From GCA-2688775 sp035288865 (GTDB taxonomy: Archaea > Nanobdellota > Nanobdellia > Woesearchaeales > GW2011-AR4), in contig DATDZA010000029.1 in the NCBI GenBank assembly GCA_035288865.1, positions 1-32,276 of the forward strand: DNA of 32,276 nucleotides, read 5' to 3'. The position numbers and the translations under genes are program-made. Below are positions 12,985 through 19,961 of this stretch, in pieces. The notes under the pieces were generated by a model that did not search any database, was not told where the DNA came from, and saw only the letters and a list, made by a program, of their open reading frames with translations. Position 1 is the stretch's first letter; each line of letters starts with the position of its first letter.

Positions 12985-13803
12985 ATCAAAAATAAAACAA
13001 TACTGTTCCTTTTGCTTATAATTGCAGTGCTCGCAATAGGCTCATGCACCAAGGCTGAATGTAAAGTGAGCGCAGACTGCGTACAGAAAGCATGTTCTAC
13101 TCAAAGATGCGACAGCAGTAAATGTATTTACAATCCAATTCCAAACTGCTGCGGAAATGGCGCTAAAGATTTGTTGGAGAACGGAAGGCCAGGAGGCAAG
13201 TGCACCTGCCCACAGGATTACGGCAACTGCGAGGGCAAAGGCAAAGTTAAGCAGGGCTCTCAAATGGTGGATGCGGCCTATGCGCATTACTACTGCACCA
13301 GCGGCAATGAATGTATGATGGGTGTGGAAAGCAAGGATGTTTCTTCACAAAATTTCCTTGACGTCATTACTGCGGGGTACTTCAAGGCAAGCGCTATAAT
13401 GAAATACAACAAGCCGTTTGACATGAGCAGGGACACTTTTGAGCTTAAAATAACTCTTGATGATGGGAACAAGGATTTGATTATGCCTGTGAAATTTAAC
13501 AGTGTTAAAGTATTATTAAGCACCGAATATTCCAGGGGAGAACTTTTAATAGCAGATAAGAATTTGGAAAATGAAATTTACCTGATTGGTGGCACAACGA
13601 GCCTGAGCATACCATTGAATCTTAACTATAGGCCCCAGCAAATTGAAGAAACTGGCTCATTGAGATTTACTTTGGATTACAACTATATAAAAAATGTAAT
13701 CATAGGCAAGAATCTAAATGGCTCTCCCGTTTACAAGCAGGAATTAGTAAGGGAAAAATTTAATTCTCCTGCTAAGCAGGTCTTTTTTGTGAGAAGTGAA
13801 TAA
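12985..13803 (+). CDS. Secreted Cys-rich protein, apparent ATC start
   Basis: The signal peptide is in frame from codon ATC 12985 (KNKTILFLLLIIAVLAIGSC) although the first conventional start, TTG at 13012, would cut the peptide in half. GAGTGG lies 7 bases before ATC, the right place for a ribosome binding site, so the start is either a rare AUC codon or a mutated ATG. The mature part begins at a lipobox-like cysteine and has a Cys-rich region (residues about 25-80) and a C-terminal beta-rich domain of about 150 residues. The downstream pilin-like gene starts two bases after its stop. Family not recognised. TATA box near 12940-12950. Confidence 0.7.
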   Translation: MKNKTILFLLLIIAVLAIGSCTKAECKVSADCVQKACSTQRCDSSKCIYNPIPNCCGNGAKDLLENGRPGGKCTCPQDYGNCEGKGKVKQGSQMVDAAYAHYYCTSGNECMMGVESKDVSSQNFLDVITAGYFKASAIMKYNKPFDMSRDTFELKITLDDGNKDLIMPVKFNSVKVLLSTEYSRGELLIADKNLENEIYLIGGTTSLSIPLNLNYRPQQIEETGSLRFTLDYNYIKNVIIGKNLNGSPVYKQELVREKFNSPAKQVFFVRSE

Positions 13804-13804
13804 A

Positions 13805-14350
13805 ATGCTCAAGAAAGGGGCGATAGAGCTGTCAGTTAATTTTCTCGTTATAATAATAATTTCAATAGTTATTTTTGGATTCGGTGTGTATTTTATAGCC
13901 AAACTGTCTGCCACGGCCACAGATTTAACTCAGCTGACTGCATCAGAGCTAGATCAAAAAATAGCAAACCTGGTGTGCGAAGGTTTTGACAGGGTTTGCA
14001 TCGGAACAGAAAAGAAAGTTATCCATAAAAAAAAGTTTGATGTTTTTGGCATCAAGATTTTTAATGTATTGCCTACTCAGAATTTTGAGATAACTGTAAA
14101 CCCTCCAACAGATAAATTAGGGATAAGTTACAGTAACACACCAATACCCCTCACAAGTCCGCAGCTGATTGTTAACCCTGCCTCAAGGTCGGTAAGCATA
14201 TCTCAAAACGAGGAGAAAGATATTGGGATCGGAGTGCAGGTCCAGCCCAATCCTGTTCCGGGCATTTATATCTTAAACGTTGAGATTAAAAGTCAGAATG
14301 GCGCCCAATATACTCCAATACAGAAATTGTATGTTGAAGTTCCAAACTGA
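13805..14350 (+). CDS. Pilin-like exported protein
   Basis: A 181-residue protein. The N-terminus KKGAIELSVNFLVIIIISIVIFGFGVYFI has a short basic stretch, a Gly-Ala-Ile-Glu-like junction and one long hydrophobic helix, the layout of archaeal type IV pilin-like proteins processed by a prepilin peptidase. The external part has two cysteines and a C-terminal beta domain (LIVNPASRSVSIS, GIYILNVEIKSQNG) resembling an Ig-like, NEW3-type fold. The gene follows the Cys-rich secreted protein without a gap, and both are probably surface components. A similar pilin-like gene lies at 18037-18594. Confidence 0.65.
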   Translation: MLKKGAIELSVNFLVIIIISIVIFGFGVYFIAKLSATATDLTQLTASELDQKIANLVCEGFDRVCIGTEKKVIHKKKFDVFGIKIFNVLPTQNFEITVNPPTDKLGISYSNTPIPLTSPQLIVNPASRSVSISQNEEKDIGIGVQVQPNPVPGIYILNVEIKSQNGAQYTPIQKLYVEVPN

Positions 14351-15115
14351 TTATTTTGCAGCTTTTATAATCGCGTAAAAGTTTTTTGCATTCAGGGAAG
14401 CGTTGCCAACCAGGCCGCCGTCAATGTCTTTTCTTGATAATAATTCTTTTGCATTTTCAGGCTTCATGCTGCCGCCATAGAGAATTCTTGAGTTAGTAGA
14501 AATTTTTTTGTCAAACATTTTTTCAAGAACATTTCTTATAAAATCATGAGCCGCTTCAGCATCTTCAGGCGTCGCGGCTTTCTGGTTTGGATTGCCCCTG
14601 CTTATCGCCCATACCGGTTCATAGGCAATAGTGATATTTTTCACTTGCGCTGATGAAACACCGTTCAAGCCTTTTTCTAGTTGATTTCCGAGGATGGATT
14701 TAGTTTGGTTATTTTCTCTTTGATTCCACGTTTCACCCACGCATAAGATTGGTTTTATTGAATGTTTTAATGCCGACAATATTTTTTTGTTTATTAAAGA
14801 ATCATCTTCCTTGAAAAATTCTCTTCTCTCAGAATGGCCGAGAATGGCATATTCACAGCCAATATCTTTCAACATCAGGGGTGAAATATCCCCGGTATAA
14901 GCTCCGGCGCTTTCAAAATGCATATTCTGCGCGCCTAATTTAATATTGCTCCCTATCAATTCTTTTGCAACAGCATACAGCGCCGTGAAAGCTGGGCAAA
15001 TCACGAGATCTACATTTTTTTCTTTTCCTGCCAATTTTTTCAGCTCATCAGCTGTAGACACAGCTTCAGCAACCGTTTTGTTCATCTTCCAGTTTGCAAC
15101 AATTAATTTTTTCAT
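14351..15115 (-). CDS. tpiA: Triosephosphate isomerase, bacterial type
   Basis: Interconverts dihydroxyacetone phosphate and glyceraldehyde 3-phosphate in glycolysis and gluconeogenesis. It has 254 residues and the full set of bacterial/eukaryotic landmarks: ANWKMN with Asn8 and Lys10, ILGHSERREFF with the electrophile His94, and AYEPVWAI with catalytic Glu166; SRILYGGSMKPENA and GGLVGNASL form the phosphate-binding site. Classic archaeal enzymes are about 225 residues and lack several of these segments, so this copy was probably acquired from bacteria, as seen in other DPANN groups. Its stop is adjacent to that of the convergent pilin-like gene. Confidence 0.95.
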   Translation of the reverse strand: MKKLIVANWKMNKTVAEAVSTADELKKLAGKEKNVDLVICPAFTALYAVAKELIGSNIKLGAQNMHFESAGAYTGDISPLMLKDIGCEYAILGHSERREFFKEDDSLINKKILSALKHSIKPILCVGETWNQRENNQTKSILGNQLEKGLNGVSSAQVKNITIAYEPVWAISRGNPNQKAATPEDAEAAHDFIRNVLEKMFDKKISTNSRILYGGSMKPENAKELLSRKDIDGGLVGNASLNAKNFYAIIKAAK

Positions 15116-15169
15116 TTTCGGGGGTTTTATTTTTAGTCTTTATGATTTCCAGTTAATTATCTTTCCTTT

Positions 15170-15823
15170 TTATTGTTTTTGATTTTTAGTTCTCAAAACA
15201 AGATACAACCCAATTAAAATAATCAAAATCGCACTAATAATAATCCAGGCGGAGATTCTTATGCCTAAATCCATAAACAACTGTTCCGGATAAAGATTAA
15301 CCATGGCTTCCTTTGCAGGGTCAAACATATAAGTTCCTTTCTGGAAAAACATTTGGTGCATTGACTCAAAAGTCGAGCCAAAATCAAAGGTGATAAACAA
15401 GAATAGCAGCGCGGCAAGCGCAACAGTTAAGACACCGCCCCACACCATGACTCTGCCGACAAAATTTATTATGTAGCTGTTGAATTTTAAAGTGAAGGCA
15501 GATATAACAAGAAGAAGTAAAAAAAGTCCTACCATGATATACAGAGTAATTGTCAATGCAGAAATAACTTTTTTTACGTCCAGCAAGTGCTGTTTTTCCC
15601 TGTCATTGAAATCTGAGGGCAGTTCATCGGATTTTCCCTCTATGAAATTAATGACTTTCTGATGCATTGCTCCGGCGTCAGGGAATTTGTTATTGACACC
15701 ATACTCTGAAAACTTTTTTGTGAAGAATGAATCACTGAGGCTGGCAAAATTAAAAACCAAAAGAAAAATCAGAAACGGTAGGATAAGAATCAGAAAAACT
15801 TTTAAAAAATTGATAAATTTCAT
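15170..15823 (-). CDS. DUF1461-like integral membrane protein
   Basis: A 217-residue protein with four predicted membrane helices at about 5-27, 90-111, 121-147 and 187-209, and a large external loop after helix 1. This order, together with the loop motif YPEQLFMDLG, resembles the TIGR01906/DUF1461 family of membrane proteins, whose function is unknown. The downstream tpiA start is 54 bases away and the upstream charged protein ends one base before this ATG, so a three-gene transcript is plausible. Recognition rests on topology and a short motif. Confidence 0.65.
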   Translation of the reverse strand: MKFINFLKVFLILILPFLIFLLVFNFASLSDSFFTKKFSEYGVNNKFPDAGAMHQKVINFIEGKSDELPSDFNDREKQHLLDVKKVISALTITLYIMVGLFLLLLVISAFTLKFNSYIINFVGRVMVWGGVLTVALAALLFLFITFDFGSTFESMHQMFFQKGTYMFDPAKEAMVNLYPEQLFMDLGIRISAWIIISAILIILIGLYLVLRTKNQKQ

Positions 15824-15824
15824 C

Positions 15825-16220
15825 TCAATCCATGACTATTACTTTTTTCTCTTCTTCAATCGCTTTCTTGATGGCGTCTTCTATGCTGTTAACATCTTTC
15901 TTCTGCGCGGGCTTTTTCATTTCTTTCTGCATCTCGTTGAAAACCTGCCTCGCAGCCCTAAAAGGTATGTCTTCGTCTTTTATTTCTTCTTTCTTTTTTT
16001 CTTCTACTGCATCAAATAATTCTTCTTTCTTTTTATCATCTTTTTCCTTTGAGTCTTCTTTCTTGATGTAATCGGATGACAGGTCTTTTTCCTTCGAGCC
16101 GTAAGTCTGCTCGTGATACTTTTTCTCGTCTTTGCCAGCGCCAGTATTATATTTTGAAGAATTATAGCCCTCTGAATGAATGTTCCACTTGTCCTCGTCC
16201 CATAATTTTCCCTTGTACAT
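15825..16220 (-). CDS. Highly charged low-complexity protein
   Basis: A 131-residue soluble protein dominated by Lys, Glu and Asp. Residues from about 40 to 80 are almost only charged and probably disordered; the C-terminal third (FRAARQVFNEMQKEMKKP, SIEDAIKKAIEEEKKVIVMD) is likely helical. The ATG at 16220 is chosen; an in-frame TTG at 16235 is an alternative, and neither has a clear ribosome binding site. The stop is one base from the DUF1461-like start. Function unknown. Confidence 0.55.
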   Translation of the reverse strand: MYKGKLWDEDKWNIHSEGYNSSKYNTGAGKDEKKYHEQTYGSKEKDLSSDYIKKEDSKEKDDKKKEELFDAVEEKKKEEIKDEDIPFRAARQVFNEMQKEMKKPAQKKDVNSIEDAIKKAIEEEKKVIVMD

Positions 16221-16258
16221 GTCAAAAACCGTCAATAATAATTACTTGTGTTGGTTTT

Positions 16259-16279
16259 TGAGCATCTCAAAAATGCTCA
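16259..16279. repeat. Inverted repeat between two minus-strand genes
   Basis: TGAGCAT and ATGCTCA are perfectly complementary around a 7-base loop, 11 bases after the stop of the 52-residue gene. On the minus strand it is followed by A residues rather than a T-run, so it is not a typical terminator. Confidence 0.35.
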
Positions 16280-16290
16280 CATTTTTGATA

Positions 16291-16449
16291 TTATGAAGCA
16301 ATGAGGCCATACCAAACAGATTTCTTGATTTTATAGCCTTTCTTAATCAGCATGTCAGCTTCCTTGTTGCTCCTTTCAATAATCTGCGCCTCGAATTCAA
16401 AATCCGGGGCAATCTCACCTATCTCTAAAAACGGGCTTAATTGCTTCAT
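16291..16449 (-). CDS. 52-residue hypothetical protein
   Basis: ATG 16449 is preceded by a very good ribosome binding site (GGGAGGG, about 6 bases away) and opens a frame of 52 codons: MKQLSPFLEIGEIAPDF at the start, a helical middle ERSNKEADMLIKKGYKIKK and the end SVWYGLIAS. The opening recalls the GDxAPDF start of peroxiredoxins, but no redox cysteine or rest of the fold follows. It could be a small independent protein or the end product of a truncation. It lies 55 bases downstream of the thioredoxin gene on the same strand. Confidence 0.55.
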   Translation of the reverse strand: MKQLSPFLEIGEIAPDFEFEAQIIERSNKEADMLIKKGYKIKKSVWYGLIAS

Positions 16450-16504
16450 TATTGAACCCTCCCTTTTTAAAACTTTGGTTTTAATTACTTAAAAGTAACT
16501 ACGA

Positions 16505-16828
16505 TTAAGTTTTGCTTAAAATAATATCTATCTTGCTCCGAAGCTGCTGCTCAGAATATGCACCGATAATCCTGTCAATTTCTTTCCCATCCTTGAAAAT
16601 AATCATGCATGGAATTCCCCTCACATCAAACTTTGCTGCAATTTCCTGGCTGTCATCAACGTTTAGCTTTGAAAAAATTAGCTTTGTTGTATACTCGCTG
16701 GATATTTTGTCAAGTACAGGCCCAACCAGCCTGCACGGCCCACACCACGGAGCCCAGAAATCAACTAAAACTGGCATTTTGCTTTTAAGTACTTTTTCAT
16801 CAAAATTATCCTTTGTAAGTTCAATCAT
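16505..16828 (-). CDS. trxA: Thioredoxin
   Basis: A 107-residue thioredoxin of normal length that reduces protein disulfides in the cytosol. The active site W28-C-G-P-C32 lies in VDFWAPWCGPCRL, and RGIPCMIIFKDG carries the conserved cis-proline. A TATA box at 16852-16860 is centred 28 nt before the ATG, so the mRNA is probably leaderless. The peroxiredoxin-like protein at 5960 would be a candidate client. A thioredoxin reductase is not present in this window. Confidence 0.95.
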   Translation of the reverse strand: MIELTKDNFDEKVLKSKMPVLVDFWAPWCGPCRLVGPVLDKISSEYTTKLIFSKLNVDDSQEIAAKFDVRGIPCMIIFKDGKEIDRIIGAYSEQQLRSKIDIILSKT

Positions 16829-16851
16829 TTTATTTCAGATAAGCTCCGACA

Positions 16852-16860
16852 TTATTTAAA
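16852..16860 (-). promoter_or_regulatory. TATA box for trxA
   Basis: TTTAAATAA on the minus strand, centred 28 nt before the ATG. The spacer 16861-16964 beyond it shows nothing else. Confidence 0.45.
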
Positions 16861-16964
16861 TTTTTGTCTTTACCTATAGTGAATTTCAAAAAAAATATCA
16901 ATTTTTTCGAAATTCTACAAGATAAGTTCGAATTAAAGGTATAAAAATAATGAATTATTCAAAT

Positions 16965-17471
16965 TTATCTGTAAATCAAATATCTTTTCCTGTCAGCTTC
17001 CAAATCAATAAAACTGTCGCATGCGTCCCTTAGAGAAGACGCGCTTGATTTTCCAAAGGCTATCACCTCAATCCTGCATCCGAGTGCATGCCTTAAATGT
17101 TGCACTAAAGGGACATAATCCCCGTCTCCGCTTACTATTATTATGGTATCAAGTTTCGGCGCCAGTTCAATTGTGTCCATCGCAAGTCCAATGTCCCAGT
17201 CTCCTTTTTTTGCTCCGCCTGCAAAAACCTGCAGATCTTTTGCTTTGACTTCAAAACCGATTTTTTCGAGGGCATCAAAAAAATTCTGTTCCTCCCCTAC
17301 ATCAGCTTTTATTACATACGCAATTGCCCTTATAAGGCTCCTGTCACCCACAGCAGCTTTCAATATCTGCGCAAAATTGACTTTTGCTTTGTAAAGGCTT
17401 TTTGCAGAATAATACATATTCTGCACATCAACAAAAACTCCCACTCTTTGATTCTCGTAATGTAGTGGCAT
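16965..17471 (-). CDS. NYN-domain (LabA/DUF88) putative ribonuclease
   Basis: A 168-residue protein consisting of one NYN domain, a PIN-like fold that usually cuts RNA with Mg2+. The acidic residues are at their expected places: VGVFVDVQNMYY with Asp15 and Asn18, DWDIGLAMDT with Asp93 and Asp99, and VSGDGDYVPLV with Asp116 and Asp118. The final helix (SLRDACDSFIDLE) is typical of LabA-like members. Its ribosome binding site AGGTGA contains the stop codon of the upstream zinc-ribbon gene, so the two are translated from one mRNA. A role in RNA decay or processing is likely; the target is unknown. Confidence 0.88.
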   Translation of the reverse strand: MPLHYENQRVGVFVDVQNMYYSAKSLYKAKVNFAQILKAAVGDRSLIRAIAYVIKADVGEEQNFFDALEKIGFEVKAKDLQVFAGGAKKGDWDIGLAMDTIELAPKLDTIIIVSGDGDYVPLVQHLRHALGCRIEVIAFGKSSASSLRDACDSFIDLEADRKRYLIYR

Positions 17472-17475
17472 AAAT

Positions 17476-17628
17476 TCACCTCAATGTTGGTATTTTTTCC
17501 GCATAGCCGCAATTCGCGCAATGCAGCATACTATTTTTGAATGTTAAGCTTAAGTGCCCGCATCTGGGACATTCGCTGACCACAGAAAATTTCCGCAGCT
17601 TTTCAAATTTGTCCTCGTCAGGATTCAT
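17476..17628 (-). CDS. 50-residue zinc-ribbon protein paired with the NYN gene
   Basis: ATG 17628 opens a 50-codon frame with a basic N-terminus (DEDKFEKLRKF) and a zinc ribbon: CPRCGHLSL and CANCGYAEK, about 18 residues apart. Its TGA is part of the ribosome binding site of the NYN gene, four bases before that ATG, so the genes are tightly coupled. Such ribbons commonly bind RNA or protein, which fits a partner of a ribonuclease. It is below the length at which gene finders usually report. Confidence 0.65.
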   Translation of the reverse strand: MNPDEDKFEKLRKFSVVSECPRCGHLSLTFKNSMLHCANCGYAEKIPTLR

Positions 17629-17821
17629 TAAATTTTAATTTTTTTGCTTATATATAAAGATTGTGAAAAGTAAATTATTATCAACTCACGTTGCGCCTGA
17701 TTGATTCATATCTAGGGCGGGTGAACGGTGAATAAATTTACAGATTGCGCATCATGAAAGTTTCTTCACTAAAGACTACCAAGAACATTAATCTTAGAAA
17801 AATAGAATTAAAAGAATAAAA
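17629..17821. other. Spacer with no confident gene
   Basis: A TATA-like TATATATAAAG lies near 17649-17659 on the plus strand. The stretch from about 17690 to 17755 has more G and C than usual and reads through short peptides only; I found no tRNA arm or C/D box. A 21-codon ATG frame at 17755 is too short to call. Confidence 0.3.
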
Positions 17822-18034
17822 TTATCTAATCACTTCATACTCTTTCACAATCATCCATGTGAAAACTAGGAGAAGAACCGCTCCAGACACAATCCACACC
17901 ATCCCTTCCTGCAACCCTTTATTGAAAATCTGGTAGAGGCCAAATGCCATTATGCCAAATCCCAACCATAAGAATTTGTCTAGAACCAACTTCATGATTT
18001 CAAATTCATGCTGTTCCGATAATCTTCGTTTCAT
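17822..18034 (-). CDS. Two-helix membrane protein
   Basis: A 70-residue protein with a charged N-terminus (KRRLSEQHEFEIMKLV) and two membrane helices at about 20-37 and 45-62 separated by a short loop. The last residues KEYEVIR are cytosolic. I recall similar short proteins in DPANN genomes, without function. Its start is two bases from the stop of the upstream pilin-like gene, so they form an operon and the product may support assembly or anchoring of that protein. Confidence 0.6.
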   Translation of the reverse strand: MKRRLSEQHEFEIMKLVLDKFLWLGFGIMAFGLYQIFNKGLQEGMVWIVSGAVLLLVFTWMIVKEYEVIR

Positions 18035-18036
18035 TT

Positions 18037-18594
18037 TTAGCCTCTCACGACAATGAAAAAGTCTTTTTGGTCATATGGCGCGCCAAGTACGTCGTCAGAC
18101 ACTTCGAATGTGAAAAAATATGAGCCGGATGTTGCAACCGATGGTAATGTAATTTTTATATTCCTAATCGTTGAATCGGAAGGGCTAAGCTTGTAAACCT
18201 TTGTCGTGTCAAACTGGAACCATGATGCAAATTTATCGCAGTCATTGGTAGGAATTATCACTCCCGTGGTATCCGGAGCAGAAACAGCACAAAATTTTAA
18301 TTTGTAATCAAGATCATTGTTATTCTTGTTCCTGATTCCAACGCTAAGAATTGTTGAACCGCCCCTATCAACTAAAACTTCGGTTTTTGGAAATGCTATT
18401 TTTTTATCACCAGTAATCAAATCATCTAGAATCTTTTGTCTTACTTGCTCAGTCACATCTTCAGTTGTACTAGTTATGTTCTTAAATAATCCCCTAACAA
18501 ATCCTAACCCTAAGCCCAAAATAGTCATAGCAAGAACGACAATAACGATTGCCTGTATTGATATCTCGAGAGAAGCTCTCTTATTAAACGACAT
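18037..18594 (-). CDS. Pilin-like exported protein
   Basis: A 185-residue protein with a pilin-like start: NKRASLEISIQAIVIVVLAM continuing into ILGLGLGFV, a short basic end, a Ser-Leu-Glu junction and one long hydrophobic helix. The external domain has two cysteines and a beta-rich C-terminus (STILSVGIRNKNNND, SGSYFFTFEVSDD) that looks Ig-like. It shares this layout with the gene at 13805-14350. It is first in an operon with the two-helix membrane protein. A surface filament or surface-layer accessory role is likely but not shown. Confidence 0.65.
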   Translation of the reverse strand: MSFNKRASLEISIQAIVIVVLAMTILGLGLGFVRGLFKNITSTTEDVTEQVRQKILDDLITGDKKIAFPKTEVLVDRGGSTILSVGIRNKNNNDLDYKLKFCAVSAPDTTGVIIPTNDCDKFASWFQFDTTKVYKLSPSDSTIRNIKITLPSVATSGSYFFTFEVSDDVLGAPYDQKDFFIVVRG

Positions 18595-18751
18595 CTATTC
18601 ACCTCTTTTTTTAACAGGAAAAATTATGATACAGGCATTCTCTTACAGCACTCATATATAAACATTTCGAAAATTGGAATTTCAAAGAATTCCCAAACTT
18701 ACAAATTCTGCGAAAAATTTGCGTTGTGGAAATCAAAATAATGAATAGCAA

Positions 18752-18760
18752 CATTTAAAA
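18752..18760 (+). promoter_or_regulatory. TATA box for rpl10e
   Basis: CATTTAAAA, centred 27 nt before ATG 18783; predicts a leaderless mRNA. Confidence 0.45.
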
Positions 18761-18782
18761 GCCAGCCAAAAATCCTTTTATT

Positions 18783-19316
18783 ATGGCAAAATTAAGAACT
18801 TTTGTTTCTTACAGGAATCTAAAAAGGCCTTATACGAGAACTTCGAAGTTCAAGGCAAAATCTTATATCAGAATGACGCCTAACGTCAAAGTAGTCCGTT
18901 TTGACACCGGCGATCCGGGCAAAGCTTTCCCGTACACGTTAAACCTTCTTGCAAAAGCTGACTTGAATATCAGGGACAATGCACTTGAGAGCGCGAGAAT
19001 GACGTCAAACAAGCTCCTTGAATCATTTCTTGGAGTTAAGGGCTTTCATTTAAAAGTAAAAGTTTATCCTTATCACGTATTAAGGGAGCATTCTCTTGCA
19101 GCAGGCGCAGGCGCTGACAGGTTCAGTTCAGGAATGGCGCACCCTTTTGGCAAGCCCATTGGAGTTGCAGCGAGAGTAAGAAAAGGACAGACTATTTTTC
19201 AGGTGAGAGTTGACAAGCAGAATCTTGGAGTTGCAAAACAGGCTTTGGAAAGAGCTTCAAAAAAGCTTCCATGCGCTTGTATGATACAGGTTGCTGAAAC
19301 GAAAGTAAAATCATAA
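18783..19316 (+). CDS. rpl10e: Large-subunit ribosomal protein uL16 (L10e)
   Basis: The archaeal/eukaryotic counterpart of bacterial L16, which binds 23S rRNA near the tRNA sites and helps shape the peptidyl-transferase region. It has 177 residues, the usual length. Conserved stretches include RPYTRTSKFKAKSYIRM, GDPGKAFPYTLNLLAK, VYPYHVLREHSLAAGAGADR, FSSGMAHPFGKPIGVAARV and ARVRKGQTIF. It is transcribed alone from a leaderless-type promoter. It is a good marker for placing the organism phylogenetically. Confidence 0.96.
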   Translation: MAKLRTFVSYRNLKRPYTRTSKFKAKSYIRMTPNVKVVRFDTGDPGKAFPYTLNLLAKADLNIRDNALESARMTSNKLLESFLGVKGFHLKVKVYPYHVLREHSLAAGAGADRFSSGMAHPFGKPIGVAARVRKGQTIFQVRVDKQNLGVAKQALERASKKLPCACMIQVAETKVKS

Positions 19317-19385
19317 GTAAATTTAATTAATCTAATTTCTTAATCTCATTTTATATTTAATTTTATATAATCCTTAATGGTAAGT

Positions 19386-19394
19386 ATTATATAC
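19386..19394 (+). promoter_or_regulatory. TATA box for the 19417 membrane protein
   Basis: ATTATATAC, centred 27 nt before ATG 19417. Confidence 0.45.
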
Positions 19395-19416
19395 TTAAAT
19401 TCCATCTGCATTTGCA

Positions 19417-19830
19417 ATGAAAGAATTCCAAGTAAAAAAGAGATGGATTTTGCTCTCATCACTTCTAATTTCCGTGATTTTTACTTTATTGGACGCACTT
19501 GCGCATTATTTTTATGAGCCATTGGAAATTTATTTTTATCCGCTCCACTTTTTTGGAATACAGTCAGCATTAATTAATTATGCAATATCAAAATTAGTTT
19601 CTTCAACAATAATATTGTTTATTTTATTTTACATTTTTGAAAAGACAAAATTAAGCAAACATGCCCAAAATAATTTAATAACTTTTATAGTTGTAATTCT
19701 TTTGGAGATCAGATACATAATCAGCGGATATTACACGCCCAAGTGGCATGTTCTTAATTTTATTAACCATTACTTGACGTTGATTGTAGGCATCTACATT
19801 ATTAAACACCTTGTACTAAGGCGAAGATAA
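19417..19830 (+). CDS. Four-helix membrane protein of unknown function
   Basis: A 137-residue protein with membrane helices at about 10-28, 40-55, 58-74 (IILFILFYIFEK), 83-101 and 113-130, depending on where the short ones are cut. The N-terminus is basic and the protein ends in RRR, giving a cytosolic C-terminus. It has many Tyr and His residues but no motif I recognise. It is a single leaderless-type gene. Confidence 0.65.
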   Translation: MKEFQVKKRWILLSSLLISVIFTLLDALAHYFYEPLEIYFYPLHFFGIQSALINYAISKLVSSTIILFILFYIFEKTKLSKHAQNNLITFIVVILLEIRYIISGYYTPKWHVLNFINHYLTLIVGIYIIKHLVLRRR

Positions 19831-19867
19831 TAATAAAATTTTCAAGACAAATTATAAATATCAAAGA

Positions 19868-19914
19868 CCTGGTCAAGGAATGGCAGTTGAATGCGTTAAC
19901 CTGCAAGGTCCAGG
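19868..19914. other. Small hairpin with two paired segments
   Basis: CCTGG pairs with CCAGG at the ends and GCAGTT pairs with AA-C-CTGC inside (one bulge). It lies between two plus-strand genes; it could be a 3' structure of the membrane-protein mRNA or a small RNA. Support is weak. Confidence 0.25.
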
Positions 19915-19930
19915 CAAATAAAAACAAAAT

Positions 19931-19939
19931 TTTATAAAG
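19931..19939 (+). promoter_or_regulatory. TATA box for the LCAT-like lipase gene
   Basis: TTTATAAAG, centred 27 nt before ATG 19962, which decides between this ATG and the upstream in-frame TTG. Confidence 0.5.
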
Positions 19940-19961
19940 ATGAACTTTTTTCTAGTTGCTA

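Noticed and set aside
16259..16279. Rho-independent-type terminator
   Set aside because: The hairpin is perfect but is not followed by a T-run on the strand of the adjacent genes; recorded only as an inverted repeat.
17690..17780. C/D-box guide RNA in the spacer
   Set aside because: An ATGATG-like box is present on the minus strand, but no CTGA D box at a suitable distance was found.
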